Below are positions 19,540-30,700 of a stretch of 64,000 bases of DNA, piece after piece. The notes beneath the pieces are model-generated. The model did no database searches and had not been told where the DNA came from. It worked only from the letters and a program-made list of their open reading frames with translations. The position numbers and the translations under genes were made by a program. This DNA is from Diploptera punctata (taxonomy: Eukaryota > Arthropoda > Insecta > Blattodea > Blaberidae): NCBI GenBank assembly GCA_030220185.1, contig JASPKZ010007528.1, positions 62,001 through 126,000 of the forward strand, given 5' to 3'. Within the stretch, counting starts at the first letter, position 1. Each line of letters starts with the position of its first letter.

Positions 19540-20010
19540 TTACTAAGTTTTTGGCTAAACTTTACAACTTGTGACACAACTTTTTTAATTTCTTCATAAT
19601 CACCTGTCAAATTTTATTCTTAGGGTTTCATTTTTCAAATTATTTCCCACCGTTTACAATGATTTTTACGTTTTCTACAATATTTAACTACATACGTAGC
19701 GTGAAGATGAGGCAGCCTTATTAACTTTAACAAATATTCAATGCAATAACAAAGAGTGTTCCAGTGCAGCCAACATATGTACTAATTAACTGAACACACA
19801 AACTTCAGAATTTTCTATTTACTTTTGGGCGTTGTATTCTTTCACAGGTTAGAGTACTTAAATTGAATTAAGTTAGCTTTTAGGTTTGTTAAATATCATG
19901 TATATGTTGGCTGCCTCCTGTGATTCTGTATTGTAAACCACTTTGTGTTTGTGCATGCACATGGTGTATGATTGGAACTTAGAAAAATTTTTCGTGTCAC
20001 ATGTAAAATA
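19540..20010 (+). repeat. Dispersed repeat R2, second + copy
   Basis: Same order of blocks as 8380-9215 without the SINE: TTTGGCTAAACTTTACAA, CATTTTTCAAATTATTTCCC, GTATATGTTGGCTGCCTCC, TTTCGTGTCACATGTAAA. A degenerate tRNA-like segment follows on the - strand at about 20015-20090. The 127-codon open frame at 20021 has no domain and is not supported as a gene. Confidence 0.7.
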
Positions 20011-20710
20011 TTTTTAATTTTTGCCTGAATTAGAATTAAAACCAAGGACCTTCAGTTTCAAGTACTGCCACCTAACCCAGACATCTCAAAACACACATTT
20101 TCCTCTCTCATATTTGTATGTGAATAAGGTTATCCAAGTGTGCCAGTATGTAACAATGGAAGTGCTGGTTCAGGCAAAACATCTCTTTAAAAATGATACA
20201 GATGTTTACTATTGTATGTGCCATCTGACTTGCTGTCAAATTCCGGTGACATTATACTTTTCACCAAAACTTAAGAACCTTGCCTCACACCACTACCTCA
20301 AGTCGGCTATTAGTGATACTTTCAAACCTTTTGCTGTAAGCATTTCAGCATCTTATTGCAGGACAATTGTTGCTTTTCTTCACAGGTATTTAAAAGCAGA
20401 ATAAAAAGGGTTGCCTTTTGTTCACTGGAATTTAAGAGTGAAAAAGAGAAGGGGTGAGTCCAAGGTAAAGTTTTGGCAAAAACTATAATTTACCAACGTC
20501 GCATGCATCTACACATATTTTAGAAATTACAAAAATATTTAAAATAAACTTGATTAGGTTTAATGTTTTAACTTTGAAAGAGGGAAGCGGCAAAAGTTAT
20601 GCTACTAATACACACAGTGTTTAATGTATTCAACACGAGCAGTCATGTTGGAATAACTGAATATCCCTCTTTGTCTGCGCAAAATGGTGTTATATTTAAA
20701 TTTACACTTA

Positions 20711-21122
20711 GGGTCGTATGCAAATACATTAGTCTCTACTCAAATTACTTCCAATCACTGGTGAGCTGACTCGCCGTGAGCAATTGCTGAGATCGAATTA
20801 ACGGCCGACTTACCGGTCATGCATGAAAGTTGACGTTTTTGTAATATTGGCAACGAATTACCCAGAATTCTCAGCGATAAAACCACTTCCATTATCGAAG
20901 TCTTCAAGGTCCGACATCTTGGATAGAGATGCAAAGGTTTCAAACTACATCGGTTCCCTTCGGGATTTTCACGATAAGTTTCTATCTTGAGCTATGTACC
21001 TCGTCAAGTAGCTTACAATTATTATCGCATGAATAGATTTCTGAGTAAGCAAAATGTATTTGGATAAAACTTTCTCAGCAGAGAATTTTTTTTACTGTCT
21101 AATGCGTTCAAACATTCGACCC
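20711..21122. mobile_element. PIF/Harbinger-like MITE with TTA duplication
   Basis: The termini are GGGTCGTATGCAAATAC and, reversed, GGGTCGAATGTTTGAACGC. TTA flanks both sides (20708-20710, 21123-21125). It is the reverse-oriented relative of the element at 42883-43404, sharing AAGTTGACGTTTTTGTAA and CATCTTGGATA in window orientation. No transposase. Confidence 0.75.
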
Positions 21123-21189
21123 TTAGTGTTCACCATTGTCATTTTTTGTATGTTATATGTGTTTTATTACTTTATTATTATGGTTGGTT

Positions 21190-22620
21190 GGTTGGTATCT
21201 AATGTCGAGCACTTGATAATGAAATCATTCGCTCTCTTGCACTCCAATATTTAGCAGAAAGGCTGGTCTCTTCTACAAAAGCTGGACAACGGAGGAGATG
21301 GTTTCTTTCCATATCTTCATTTAAATTGCAAAAAGGGCATTTAGGTGAATCTGTTATGCCAATTCTGTGTAGGTGTTTATTCAAGCAGTCATGTCCCGTT
21401 AGCAGTCTGAATGTTGCTACTGCAGATTTTCTTTGTAATGTAGTAATGTCATAAGCTTGTAGATTTTCCCATTCCTTTCCAGATGTTTTGGTGGTGTATT
21501 CTTCTCTAAGTTTATTGATGTATTTATTTGAGATAATTCTTTTGACAGAGTGAAAGGAAACTGGAGCAGAAGTTGGGTTTGAAACAATTTTGCTACCCTT
21601 CTTGGCTAGAAAATCGGCTATTTCATTGCCTGTCACTCCACAATGGGCCGGAATCCATTGAAGTACAACTTTTTTATGTAGACGGGATAAATGTTTTATC
21701 ATTTTGTGACATTCGATAATTTTGATGCTTTTGGGTGTTGTGTCTCGTGTTATAGCAAGAATGGCTGCTTTGGAGTCACATAGAATTACAACTTTTGTAA
21801 ATTTTTGGATGTGATATAAAAGATTTTGTAAACTTAAGAAAATTGCTAGAATTTCGCCATCAAAGTTTGTTGAATTTGTGTTTAGTTTACGATAAAAGGA
21901 AAAAAGTGGACATACTGCATCAGCACCAGTGCCACCATCATTTGGTAGGCTGGAGCCATCTGTAAAAATATGTATCCATTCAGGAGCTGGGTATCTTAGA
22001 TTTATCATTTCCAGTGACATTTGTTTTAAAATATATGGAGGAGTTTCAGATTTCTTGATGTCTTCTGTTAAATGAAGGTTATATTCGATTTCCAAAAATT
22101 CTAGAGGGTTGTTTCTCATCTGCATATTTTCTTTTGAATGTGGAAGTTGCAATTTCTGTTTGATTTCTTGTACAATGCTTAGGAAGCTTTGCTGTGATTT
22201 TAAACATACTTGTGGTTTTCTTTGGGTCCAGTTATTATGGGGTAGCCTTAAAAATTTTTCATACTGTGTGACTGCTGTTTTCTCAATTTCAGATGCTATG
22301 TTTGGGTTATTTGTTAAGATTTGCATGGCAGTGATTGGTGTTGTTTTAACGGCTCCTGTTATCAGACGGAGGATTTGGTTCTGCAATTTATTAAGTTTTT
22401 CCACTTTAGTAGTTACTAGGATTTCTTCACAATATTGAAGTACAGGTTTTATGTACATTTGGTAGAAGGTGTTTAGGGTTTGTGTGTTGCAACCCCACTT
22501 TTTCCCTGCTAATCGTTTTAATAATGGTAACCTTGTTTCTATCTTTGTACATATATTCTCCATGTGTTTCTTCCATGTTAATTTTGTGTCCTGCGGAAAG
22601 GCTACTGTTTTTAAGAGAGA
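21190..22620 (-). pseudogene. LINE ORF2 C-terminus with RNase H domain
   Basis: Open for 454 codons on the - strand (21199-22563), extending in frame to about 22615 through AFPQDTKLTWKKH. It begins in the RT thumb region (LKRLAGKKWGCNTQTL). An RNase H domain follows with its acidic residues visible in FTDGSS, FDGEILAI, LCDSKAAIL and AHCGVTGNEIADFLA. The C-terminal zinc-knuckle-like C..C..H..C motif is CPFCNLNEDMERNHLLRC. This domain order fits an R1/Jockey/I-type non-LTR element. The RT catalytic domain is missing (5' truncation). It lacks internal stops over 1.3 kb, so it inserted fairly recently. Confidence 0.85.
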
Positions 22621-23597
22621 GGAGACCCTTTAATTCCTTCCATCGAAGGCTTAAAGGAACCGACCTGGACAGTAACCTAGTGTCCAATCCCTCACCTTCT
22701 CGTGGTGCAGCTGTTAGTAATCATGCTTATGCATGATGAACGAAAGGGAAGGGCTACTCACCAACAAGCACTGGTCAGCTTGGTGAGTTTTTCTTTTTTG
22801 ACCGAATTGGTATTACTTCTCCTCCCCATACCAATTCCCTCTTTCAACTTTTCTATCCAGTCTCCCTTGACTGACCTCTTGTTTCTTTCGACCCTGATGG
22901 TATTAGAGTACTCGAGGCCTAGGGGTTCATTTCTCCTTCCTTCCTATACCTACTTTCTCTCAATGGGTGACGTAACCACCACATGTGGTGCCTACTACTA
23001 AACGGTTACAACTAGTTTATTGTACTCCAATACAAACATGAAGCCTTGGAAAAAGAAATACAAATCCGGAGGTAAAATAGGGCCCCCATTCGGATCTCCG
23101 GACGGGGACCTTTCTTCAAGGAAACAAATATACCAAAATATACTTTATTATTATTATTTTTGCGATAATTTTGTTCATATACGCTGCTCAACAACATCAT
23201 TAGGTTCACATGGCCAATGAAACCACATGCTTCTGTTTACATTACAACCTAAACTAAGGCCAACATTTTTTTCTACCATTTCTCTTACTTTCTTAGCACC
23301 AAACAACCTATACTCTTCGTTCAAATTAATACAGAAGATAGAGAACATCAAAACAAATATATTTCAATAAGGAACATGTGGTCTCTGAAGGCAACTTGTA
23401 GTGTTACGGACAATTACAGCAGTAGCATCACAGGAATTGCTCGAATGCATGCAGTATGTCGCCTGACCATTGATTATTGTATTCGAAGATCCCTGGAAAG
23501 ACCACAATAGTCCCAGCAGCAACGACAATTCTAGCTATGAGGTTTTCTTCTGTTTCTACAGTGGTTTTCTAGCTAAGGCATGAAAGGACGAATACAA
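22621..23597. other. Unclassified region upstream of the RNase H LINE
   Basis: Contains GGGTGACGTAACCACCA near 22964-22980, a motif that also lies beside the second RNase H LINE (49773-49789), so it may belong to the same repeat. A short frame at 23040-23150 (GGKIGPPFGSPDGDLSSR) is peptide-like but has no recognised family. Nothing else supportable. Confidence 0.35.
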
Positions 23598-23888
23598 TGT
23601 TCTACCCTAGGACAAGTCTTTCACTGCATAATAGCATTTTCATGCTATGCTTTACAGCTTTACTAGGGAATTATAGGAGCGGTAGCTTTGCACACCGTGG
23701 GATGATGATGACCAGATGATGTTCGGAGACCTTTTGGGCCTCAAAGGTTCCTGACATTTGACTTACAGGTGAGAAAAAAATTCTGAAAGAAAAAAATAAC
23801 CTCACCCAGCAAGCTTGTACCGACTGGGAATCGAACCCAGACCCGATGCGTGACAAGACAGCACACTACCTCGAGACCACAGCGGCGG
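23598..23888 (-). mobile_element. SINE1
   Basis: The head at the right has CTCGAGGTAGTGTGCTGTC and GGTTCGATTCCC in - orientation; the body includes CAAAAGGTCTCCGAACATC. Small ORFs on both strands are shadows. Confidence 0.85.
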
Positions 23889-24117
23889 ACGTTGATTATA
23901 TTTAGTAATTCAATTCTTACATATTTATTATGAAGTAACATTAAGAGATGTTAATACATTCATTTGTATACACACACATATAAATGCTAACTATGGCCTT
24001 TGGTGTCAATTCAAATCTGGGTATGAAAGGACCAACAAATTTTGGTTAGAGGCTTCTTTCTTCAGGCTTGAGGATCTTTTACAGATCTAGTTCCCTTCTG
24101 AAAAATCCCATACTCAG

Positions 24118-24400
24118 GATTTAGCCCCATGGGCTAGTGGTCGCAATTTTGACCACAATTCACGAGGTCCTGGGTCAAACCATGGGATTTTTTTCCTGTG
24201 GTTGCTCATGGTGTGAAATTTAGGATAAGAACTGTCATGGTGCTTCATGATCATTTATCACCCATCACATCACCAGGGTAACAACGTAACTCCATCTTGC
24301 AGGTGCTCCAACCTAAGAAATGGATTACAATTCTTCCAATGCCAGGGGAGAAAACCAGAAATATAAGAGACAACCTGATGGCATTAAAAAAAAAAGAGAC
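24118..24400 (+). mobile_element. SINE5
   Basis: The A-box-like GGGCTAGTGGTCGCAATTT and B-box-like GGGTCAAACCATGGG head, with a body matching 9838-10112 in reverse (CATGATCATTTATCACCC, GCCAGGGGAGAAAACCAG). It ends 200 bp before the RpS25 polyadenylation site. Confidence 0.75.
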
Positions 24401-24617
24401 AGATTTTGAAGCCATGAAAATCCAGTGAACTATAGGGATTTGAATGTGAACCTTGGAACCAGAGGTGAGTGTGTCACTATCAAAGTAATTCTGTTAATGT
24501 CTAAAGTTACAAATGTGGCATAATTAGGAACATGGTTGTGGATCATAAAATGCTTTCAAGGAAGGAGCTAGTCTAATGCAAGAATAACGAGAGATGATGT
24601 AAGTTTTAAAACGTGAA

Positions 24618-24623
24618 TTTATT
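24618..24623 (-). terminator. RpS25: RpS25 polyadenylation signal
   Basis: AATAAA on the - strand, 25 bp downstream of the RpS25 stop codon. The cleavage site is expected near 24595-24605. Confidence 0.8.
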
Positions 24624-24647
24624 TCCAATATAAACATGGACACAATA

Positions 24648-24727
24648 TTAAGCCGGCTGGTCGTCACCTTTGGTCGTCCTGGTGTAGATCACCTGAGCAT
24701 GATGCTTCACTACTTGTTTGATCAGTC
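24648..24727 (-). CDS. RpS25: RpS25 last coding exon
   Basis: Starts GA after TTGTTGCAG, completing the glycine codon split by intron 3, then [20 protein letters not shown] and DDQPA, stop TAA at 24650-24648. Confidence 0.95.
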
Positions 24728-27700
24728 CTGCAACAACACAACATTCACCTATTTTAAAAATACAATTTTTTGGCATTTAAAACAATCACTTAAATAAAAC
24801 TTGGCATGGGGGAAAAAAAATCCCTCTTTATTTCATATTATTTTGAAACAAGGGTGAAAGAATATCTTAAACTAAATCCCAGCCCCACCTGCTCGTGGTG
24901 CAACCTGCCTAAAACAAGCAGGGCTCTGGGGACCGAGTCACGGCGGTATAACCGTTCCATCAAGATACAGAGTAAATGCTGTATCATAATCGCGCCTGTC
25001 CAGAGGGCTAAGGTGACAGCCCCACCACTGGACTTGCTTACTTCAGGCCAGTAACCTGTTGTGAGGACTTATGTTACTAAAAAAGTCTCAAAGAAGATGT
25101 AAAAGGACTGCTCTAAATGATGATGACCCAAGAATGAGCAGAACAAGAATACCACGTCAGATCTTAAATTACCAGCCACCAGGCAAGAGATCTTTGGGCA
25201 AACCCTTCAAACGTTGGATTGAGACCGTAACAGACCACTAGGTCTCTCACATGAAAGGAGGAAGAAGAAGAAACCATATTTGAAGAGAAACATTATACGC
25301 TCAGACCGGGACTTGAACCCGGGTGCTATAGCGTGCTAGAAAGGTTTGAAATTGCTGAGCTGTTGTCAGCTGTATGTCTGCTAAGCGCAAAGCTAAATGC
25401 CCCTCCTACTAAATATCCATATCGGCAACACTGTTGTGAAAATGTCAGAGCCGGATATTGAATGGCTGGACTATAGAAATGTCAAATATGGTGAAGTGGA
25501 GAAGTCAGCAGTAGCTGCTCACTCTTGATCTGAAAAACATCTAATTAATACAAAAGCCAGTCTAATTAAACAAATACAGAGTGATTCAAAATTGACTTTA
25601 CAAGCTTATAGAAATTTATTTAGAAGACCTACAGAATTAGTTTTAATGTCATACGATAGCACAACTCATCAAGTTTTCACCGACATAGTTTTATAGTACC
25701 TAGTTCTCTCACCGCGTGCACTAGGGCTCCGAGCAACGCTATCCCTCACTTGTTCAACCACAGCTTCAGCCGTACGTGGACGGCCAGTATGCTTGGAATG
25801 ACTAACAGAACAGTCAGTCCTAACAAATGTTTGGTGCCAAGAATATATAGTTGGCCTGCTAGGAGGATCCTTACCATACTGGGTATGAAATCTACGCTGA
25901 ACAATTGTCGCAGATTTAGTTTCTTCGAACAAAAACACACAATGAGCACGCTCGGCACCTGTGAAAGCAGCCATTTTGATATGAACTACGTTAGTGCACG
26001 CGGTGAGAGAACTAGGTACTATAAAACTATGTCGGTGAAAACTTGATGAGTTGTGCTATCATATGACATTAAAACCAATTCTGTAGGTCTTCTAAATAAA
26101 TTTCTATAAGCTTGTAAAGTTGTAAAGTCAATTTTGAATCACCCTGTAGAAATACAAAAAGAACTCGCAGTTTGGGAAAAAATCCACATAAAAAAAACAA
26201 ACAAAAACTAATGAAGTTCAAAATTCCTGTGGATTCTGAGTTGATCCAGATGTTTATCAGTCCACCAACAGAGGGAGGAAGAAGTAGTTCTGATTGACAT
26301 AACATCAGTCGATGAGAAATTGCTGAAGAAGATGCCCAGGCTTTGAAACGGTCTGGTTAGAAGACTGGATGTGAGGTGAGATTTTAATCTAATCTCAGAT
26401 TCGCCTTATTAAGAGGCTTGTAATGTAATTTATTTATTGAATAATTGCATTGGCAACTTTTGATAGCTACAGATACAGCGATCAGCTCACATAGTACAAC
26501 CAAAATCTGCTCTGGCTCAATTTGTCCACCATAAATGGAAGAACTGATCATATTTAATTTTTTTAATAATTATTAGCACCAAATATTAATAGACAAGACA
26601 TTACAGTTTTAGTTGATCAACACCCATACATCAGTAACATGAATTGGCTTCATTTATCGATCAGCTGGCAATTCCTATCAAAGACTTTGGGTTCATCATG
26701 TGTGTGGGTACTGACCAAGCTAATTCACTACATTTTATTGTCCCACATAATATTAATTGTGCTATTGAGTTAGAAGGAACTGATACCATGTCTTGTAGCT
26801 ATGTACCAAGGCACAACCACTCGGCTACAGCATGGGACATTATAATCTACAGCTGGAAAATGAACCTGAAATCCGCAGGATGCTATCAGTTACACTATAG
26901 AGGTATTCAAAAAAATTATGTACAGCCTTTGAAAAAAATGATGGTGCAATTCTTGATGGTGGAATTTTGAAGAGTGATTCATGCCAGAAAGTTGTTATGT
27001 GTGCTGTCTGCTTTGAGATTAAATCCGGCGGTGCAAGTCTTTCATCATGCAGTTCACTTCAGTAGAGGCCAGACCCAGGTTCAATCCTGGTCAGGAACTT
27101 TTTTCGTTAATTTTCATAATGCCAACACGTTACCAGGCTTTGTTATATAAATAAATTTGTATGCATAGGGAAATTAATTAAAGGAAACAGCTCATATATA
27201 TATATATATAATATAGAAAATCAATAACGATTCTAATGTCTCATTACTTTGTTTAAAAAAAACAAGATAATTTATTTCCACTACTAATGCAAAATGTCTG
27301 ATTAAGTTAATATCTAATTTCATTATACGAATAAATCCTGGAGTTGAAATTCATCAAACATTTTTTTGACAAGTCACCTCATAAATTTCATATTTTTCAT
27401 AGTTTATTAGATCATACAATGAGAAGGGAAACAAAACTTTTAAAACAAGTGAATAAACCTTCAGAATTGTCAATTTTGAAGAAGATATTTTTTTTTTTCC
27501 TGGCGCGACAGGCCTAGATGGCCCTTAGCCTACCAGCCGGCTGCTGGCCTAATATCCACATGTGTCATTCACAGAGGTAGATGATCATCAGCCAATGTTG
27601 GGGTGACATGTGGTCAGCATGTCGAGTCCCCCAGCCGTTATAGCTGGTTTTCTCAACCTGGAGCCGCTACTTATTGTAGCTACCCAAATACCTCACGATG

Positions 27701-30700
27701 CTGGGTGGGCACCGGTCCCATACTGGCCGAAATACCATGAGAAAATTTCTTCCCCCGTGGAGACTCGAACCAGCGCAAGTCCCGTAGCTCTGCACCAAGG
27801 CTTCCTGCCTTAACCACTCGGCTACGGCGCGGGACTTTGAAGAAGATATACACTCAGAAAAATAAATATAGATCAATGAATTTCGATATTCCTAACGAAC
27901 AAAATTTGATTTCAAAGTTCATAAATTCAACCACAGATGGCAGCCCTGAAGATGATGACAACAGAAGAGTAGATGGCCAAAAAATTTCATCAGTCAGAGT
28001 TATGGATGTGATTATGTTTGAAACCAGTTTCATGAAAACACACAGTTTATGAGGTGAGTTGCCAAAAAATGTTCTCTGATGAATTTCAATGATTATACCT
28101 CATAATGTTTACTTCCCAACATTAATTTAATATAAATCCTGGAGTATTGCATCACTTCATACAGACAGTTTCTAGCTGGGACGATTGTGGTCTAGTGGAC
28201 CATGCAGGAGGTCACGTGTTTGATCCTACTGTCATGCTTTTTTCCCTCTCTCCACACATAACAATTTACTGGTGTGAATTGCTCTTCAAAACTTTAACTT
28301 CCCACCATCAATTAATTTTCTTTGTCTTGTTTTAATTGTTTTGCTTTGTTTTATTTACAGCATTTACAACTCTACTTATTTATGCAAAATTATTTTCGTT
28401 CGCATGACATACAACAAATAGAACGGACTTTAGTTTCTCAAATAGTTGTATACTTCTGAACCAAAACACTGACCTCTGATCATGTGCAGTGACTTGAAAA
28501 TTATCTGTGCGCCATCAACTATTTCAAAGGCTGTACTTAATGAAAATTTAGCTGTAAGACACGACTCACCTTTTTGGAGCAGCTCGTCCAGTGCTCTCCT
28601 GGCCAGCGACCCTCGCACCTTCAGCCTCTCGCTGACGACCGACGGTGTGATTAGTTTATACTGTGGAACTTCCTTCAGAAGTTTGTCGTACGTTGCTTTA
28701 TCAAACAGAACTTGATTGTTCAGTTTGTCACGCACTTTTCCTTTGGACCATTTCTGTAAAACAATAATTGCTATTTGATAACAAAACTCAGCACACTACG
28801 TTATCATCCAGCTGTTAAGCAACTAACTGTCAGTCTCATTAAATCAGTTTTGTGCCATCATCTAGCTCTGGTTTATGAGTGTCATCATGCAGGTCAACTC
28901 TACATGCCCAAAATAAAAACAGCGTGCTGGGTGCACCTCATTCATATTCAAGTCAAGGATCCACAATGTGGAATGCAAAGGGCAGCAGTTCATTTTTAGG
29001 TCATGCAACAAACCTAATAAAGGGATTTTCATGTTATATCTTAAATTTACATTTTCCAGAATTGGACATACGGGGTGATTCATAAATATGGCTGTACGTT
29101 TGATCGCGTTGTGTGATGAAAATATTACCATTACAGGAAATATGAAATTACCGTTGGAAAGGCAATTATTCAAATTACAACAATGGAATAAAACAAAACA
29201 GTGTAGAAGTTACGTCATTAGTCAAAATGGTGTTGAATACACAACAGCAAATTACAATTGCTGCATGGGCAATAACGTATGCTAATGATCGTGAGGCCGC
29301 AAGACGTGAGTTTAACGTAGCATTGCAGCTTCGACTGTGGGGAAATGGAGAAAACGACTGCTGGAAACGGGAAGGATGTAGAAAATCAAACCTCCTGCAA
29401 GGCCTCGCATTAGCATGGATGCAGAAACAACGAAGAGAATTGTGGAGGCAATCGACGCTAGCCCACAAAAATCAACCCGCCAAGCTGCACGTAAGCAGTG
29501 ATTTGTTTTGTTCTATTGTTGTAATTTTAAGGATTCCCTTTCCAATGATAACATCATATTTCCTTTAATAATAATATTTTCGTCACAAAATGCGATCAAA
29601 TGTATAGCCATATTTCTGAATCACTTTGTAGTTTTATTTTAGAAAGAAAAATTATGATTAAATTAAATACTTGATACCTCACCTCGTATGCAGACTGCAG
29701 TTTCAAAGTCTTGGCAGCTTCATCTTCAGTAATTTCTCATCAAATGATGTTATGACAATCAGAACAACTACTTCTTCCCTCTCTTGGTGACCGATAAATC
29801 TCCGGATCAAAAAACGTTGGTCCACCAACAGAGGGGATCTGATCGACATAACATCAGTAAACAAGATATTATTGAAGATGAAGCTGCCAAGGCTTTGAAA
29901 CTGCAGTATAATTAGAAGACTGGACATGAGGTGAGGTATGTAGCAATTAAATTTAAACTTAAATCTCATAGGGATAATTTTTCCATTAAGCACAGTGAGA
30001 ATTTTTTCTAAGTCCCAGGCAGACATCACGCACATGCGCCAACAAACACAAAGCAGTTTACTGTATGGAATATCGCGATGCAGCCAACATTATACATGAT
30101 ATTTAACGAACCTCAACACTAACCTAATGCAATTTAAGTACTCTAACCTGTGAAACAATGTAAAGCCCAAAAATAAATAGTAAGTTCTGAAATTCTAAAG
30201 TACATACTCCATGTTGGCTGCACTGTTGTATAGAATAAAGTAAAGTGATCCCACAACACGCTCGGAGGCCCTTGGGGTAGTAGGAGGTTAAGGCTCCCAC
30301 TTTTTCTAGACAATCGGCACTTTATGTCAGTCCTGTGTGACGGCCGCCTTTACCCCCAGAACAAGTGTCTGGTACTCATTTCTGTTAGAGGCTGAGTCGA
30401 CCCCAGGGCCCTAGTGCCGCCAGAGGGTTTGGGTCAGCTTAAAAATCCTGACCCCAACGGGGCTTAAACCCTTGACCCTCCGGCTTGAAGCTCAGTGCCT
30501 TAACCACTACGCTATGGCGTGCCCCCTAAATAAAGTGATCCCACAACAGACCCGGAGGCCCTTGGGGTAGTAGGAGGTTAGGGCTCCCACTTTTTCTAGA
30601 CAATCGGCACTTTATGTCAGCCCTGCGTGACGGCTGCCTTTACCCCCAGAACAAGCATCTGGTACTCATTTCCGTTAGAGGCTGAGTCGACCCCAGGGCC

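Larger units (their letters stand above)
25481..26410 (+). mobile_element. Penelope-like element 3' copy interrupted by a mariner-like element (PLE-G)
   Basis: The left part encodes [14 protein letters not shown] and [14 protein letters not shown]; the right part resumes with [13 protein letters not shown], then a decayed tail, a hammerhead core and ATGTGAGGTGAG. The mariner-like element 25577-26146 separates them. A single 5'-truncated + copy, no left arm seen. Confidence 0.8.

Noticed and set aside
20021..20404. 127-codon open frame
   Set aside because: Starts inside a degenerate antisense tRNA-like segment next to repeat R2, has no domain and no splice or start context.
26644..26970. 108-codon open frame
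   Set aside because: No recognisable domain, no introns or promoter, between two mobile elements.
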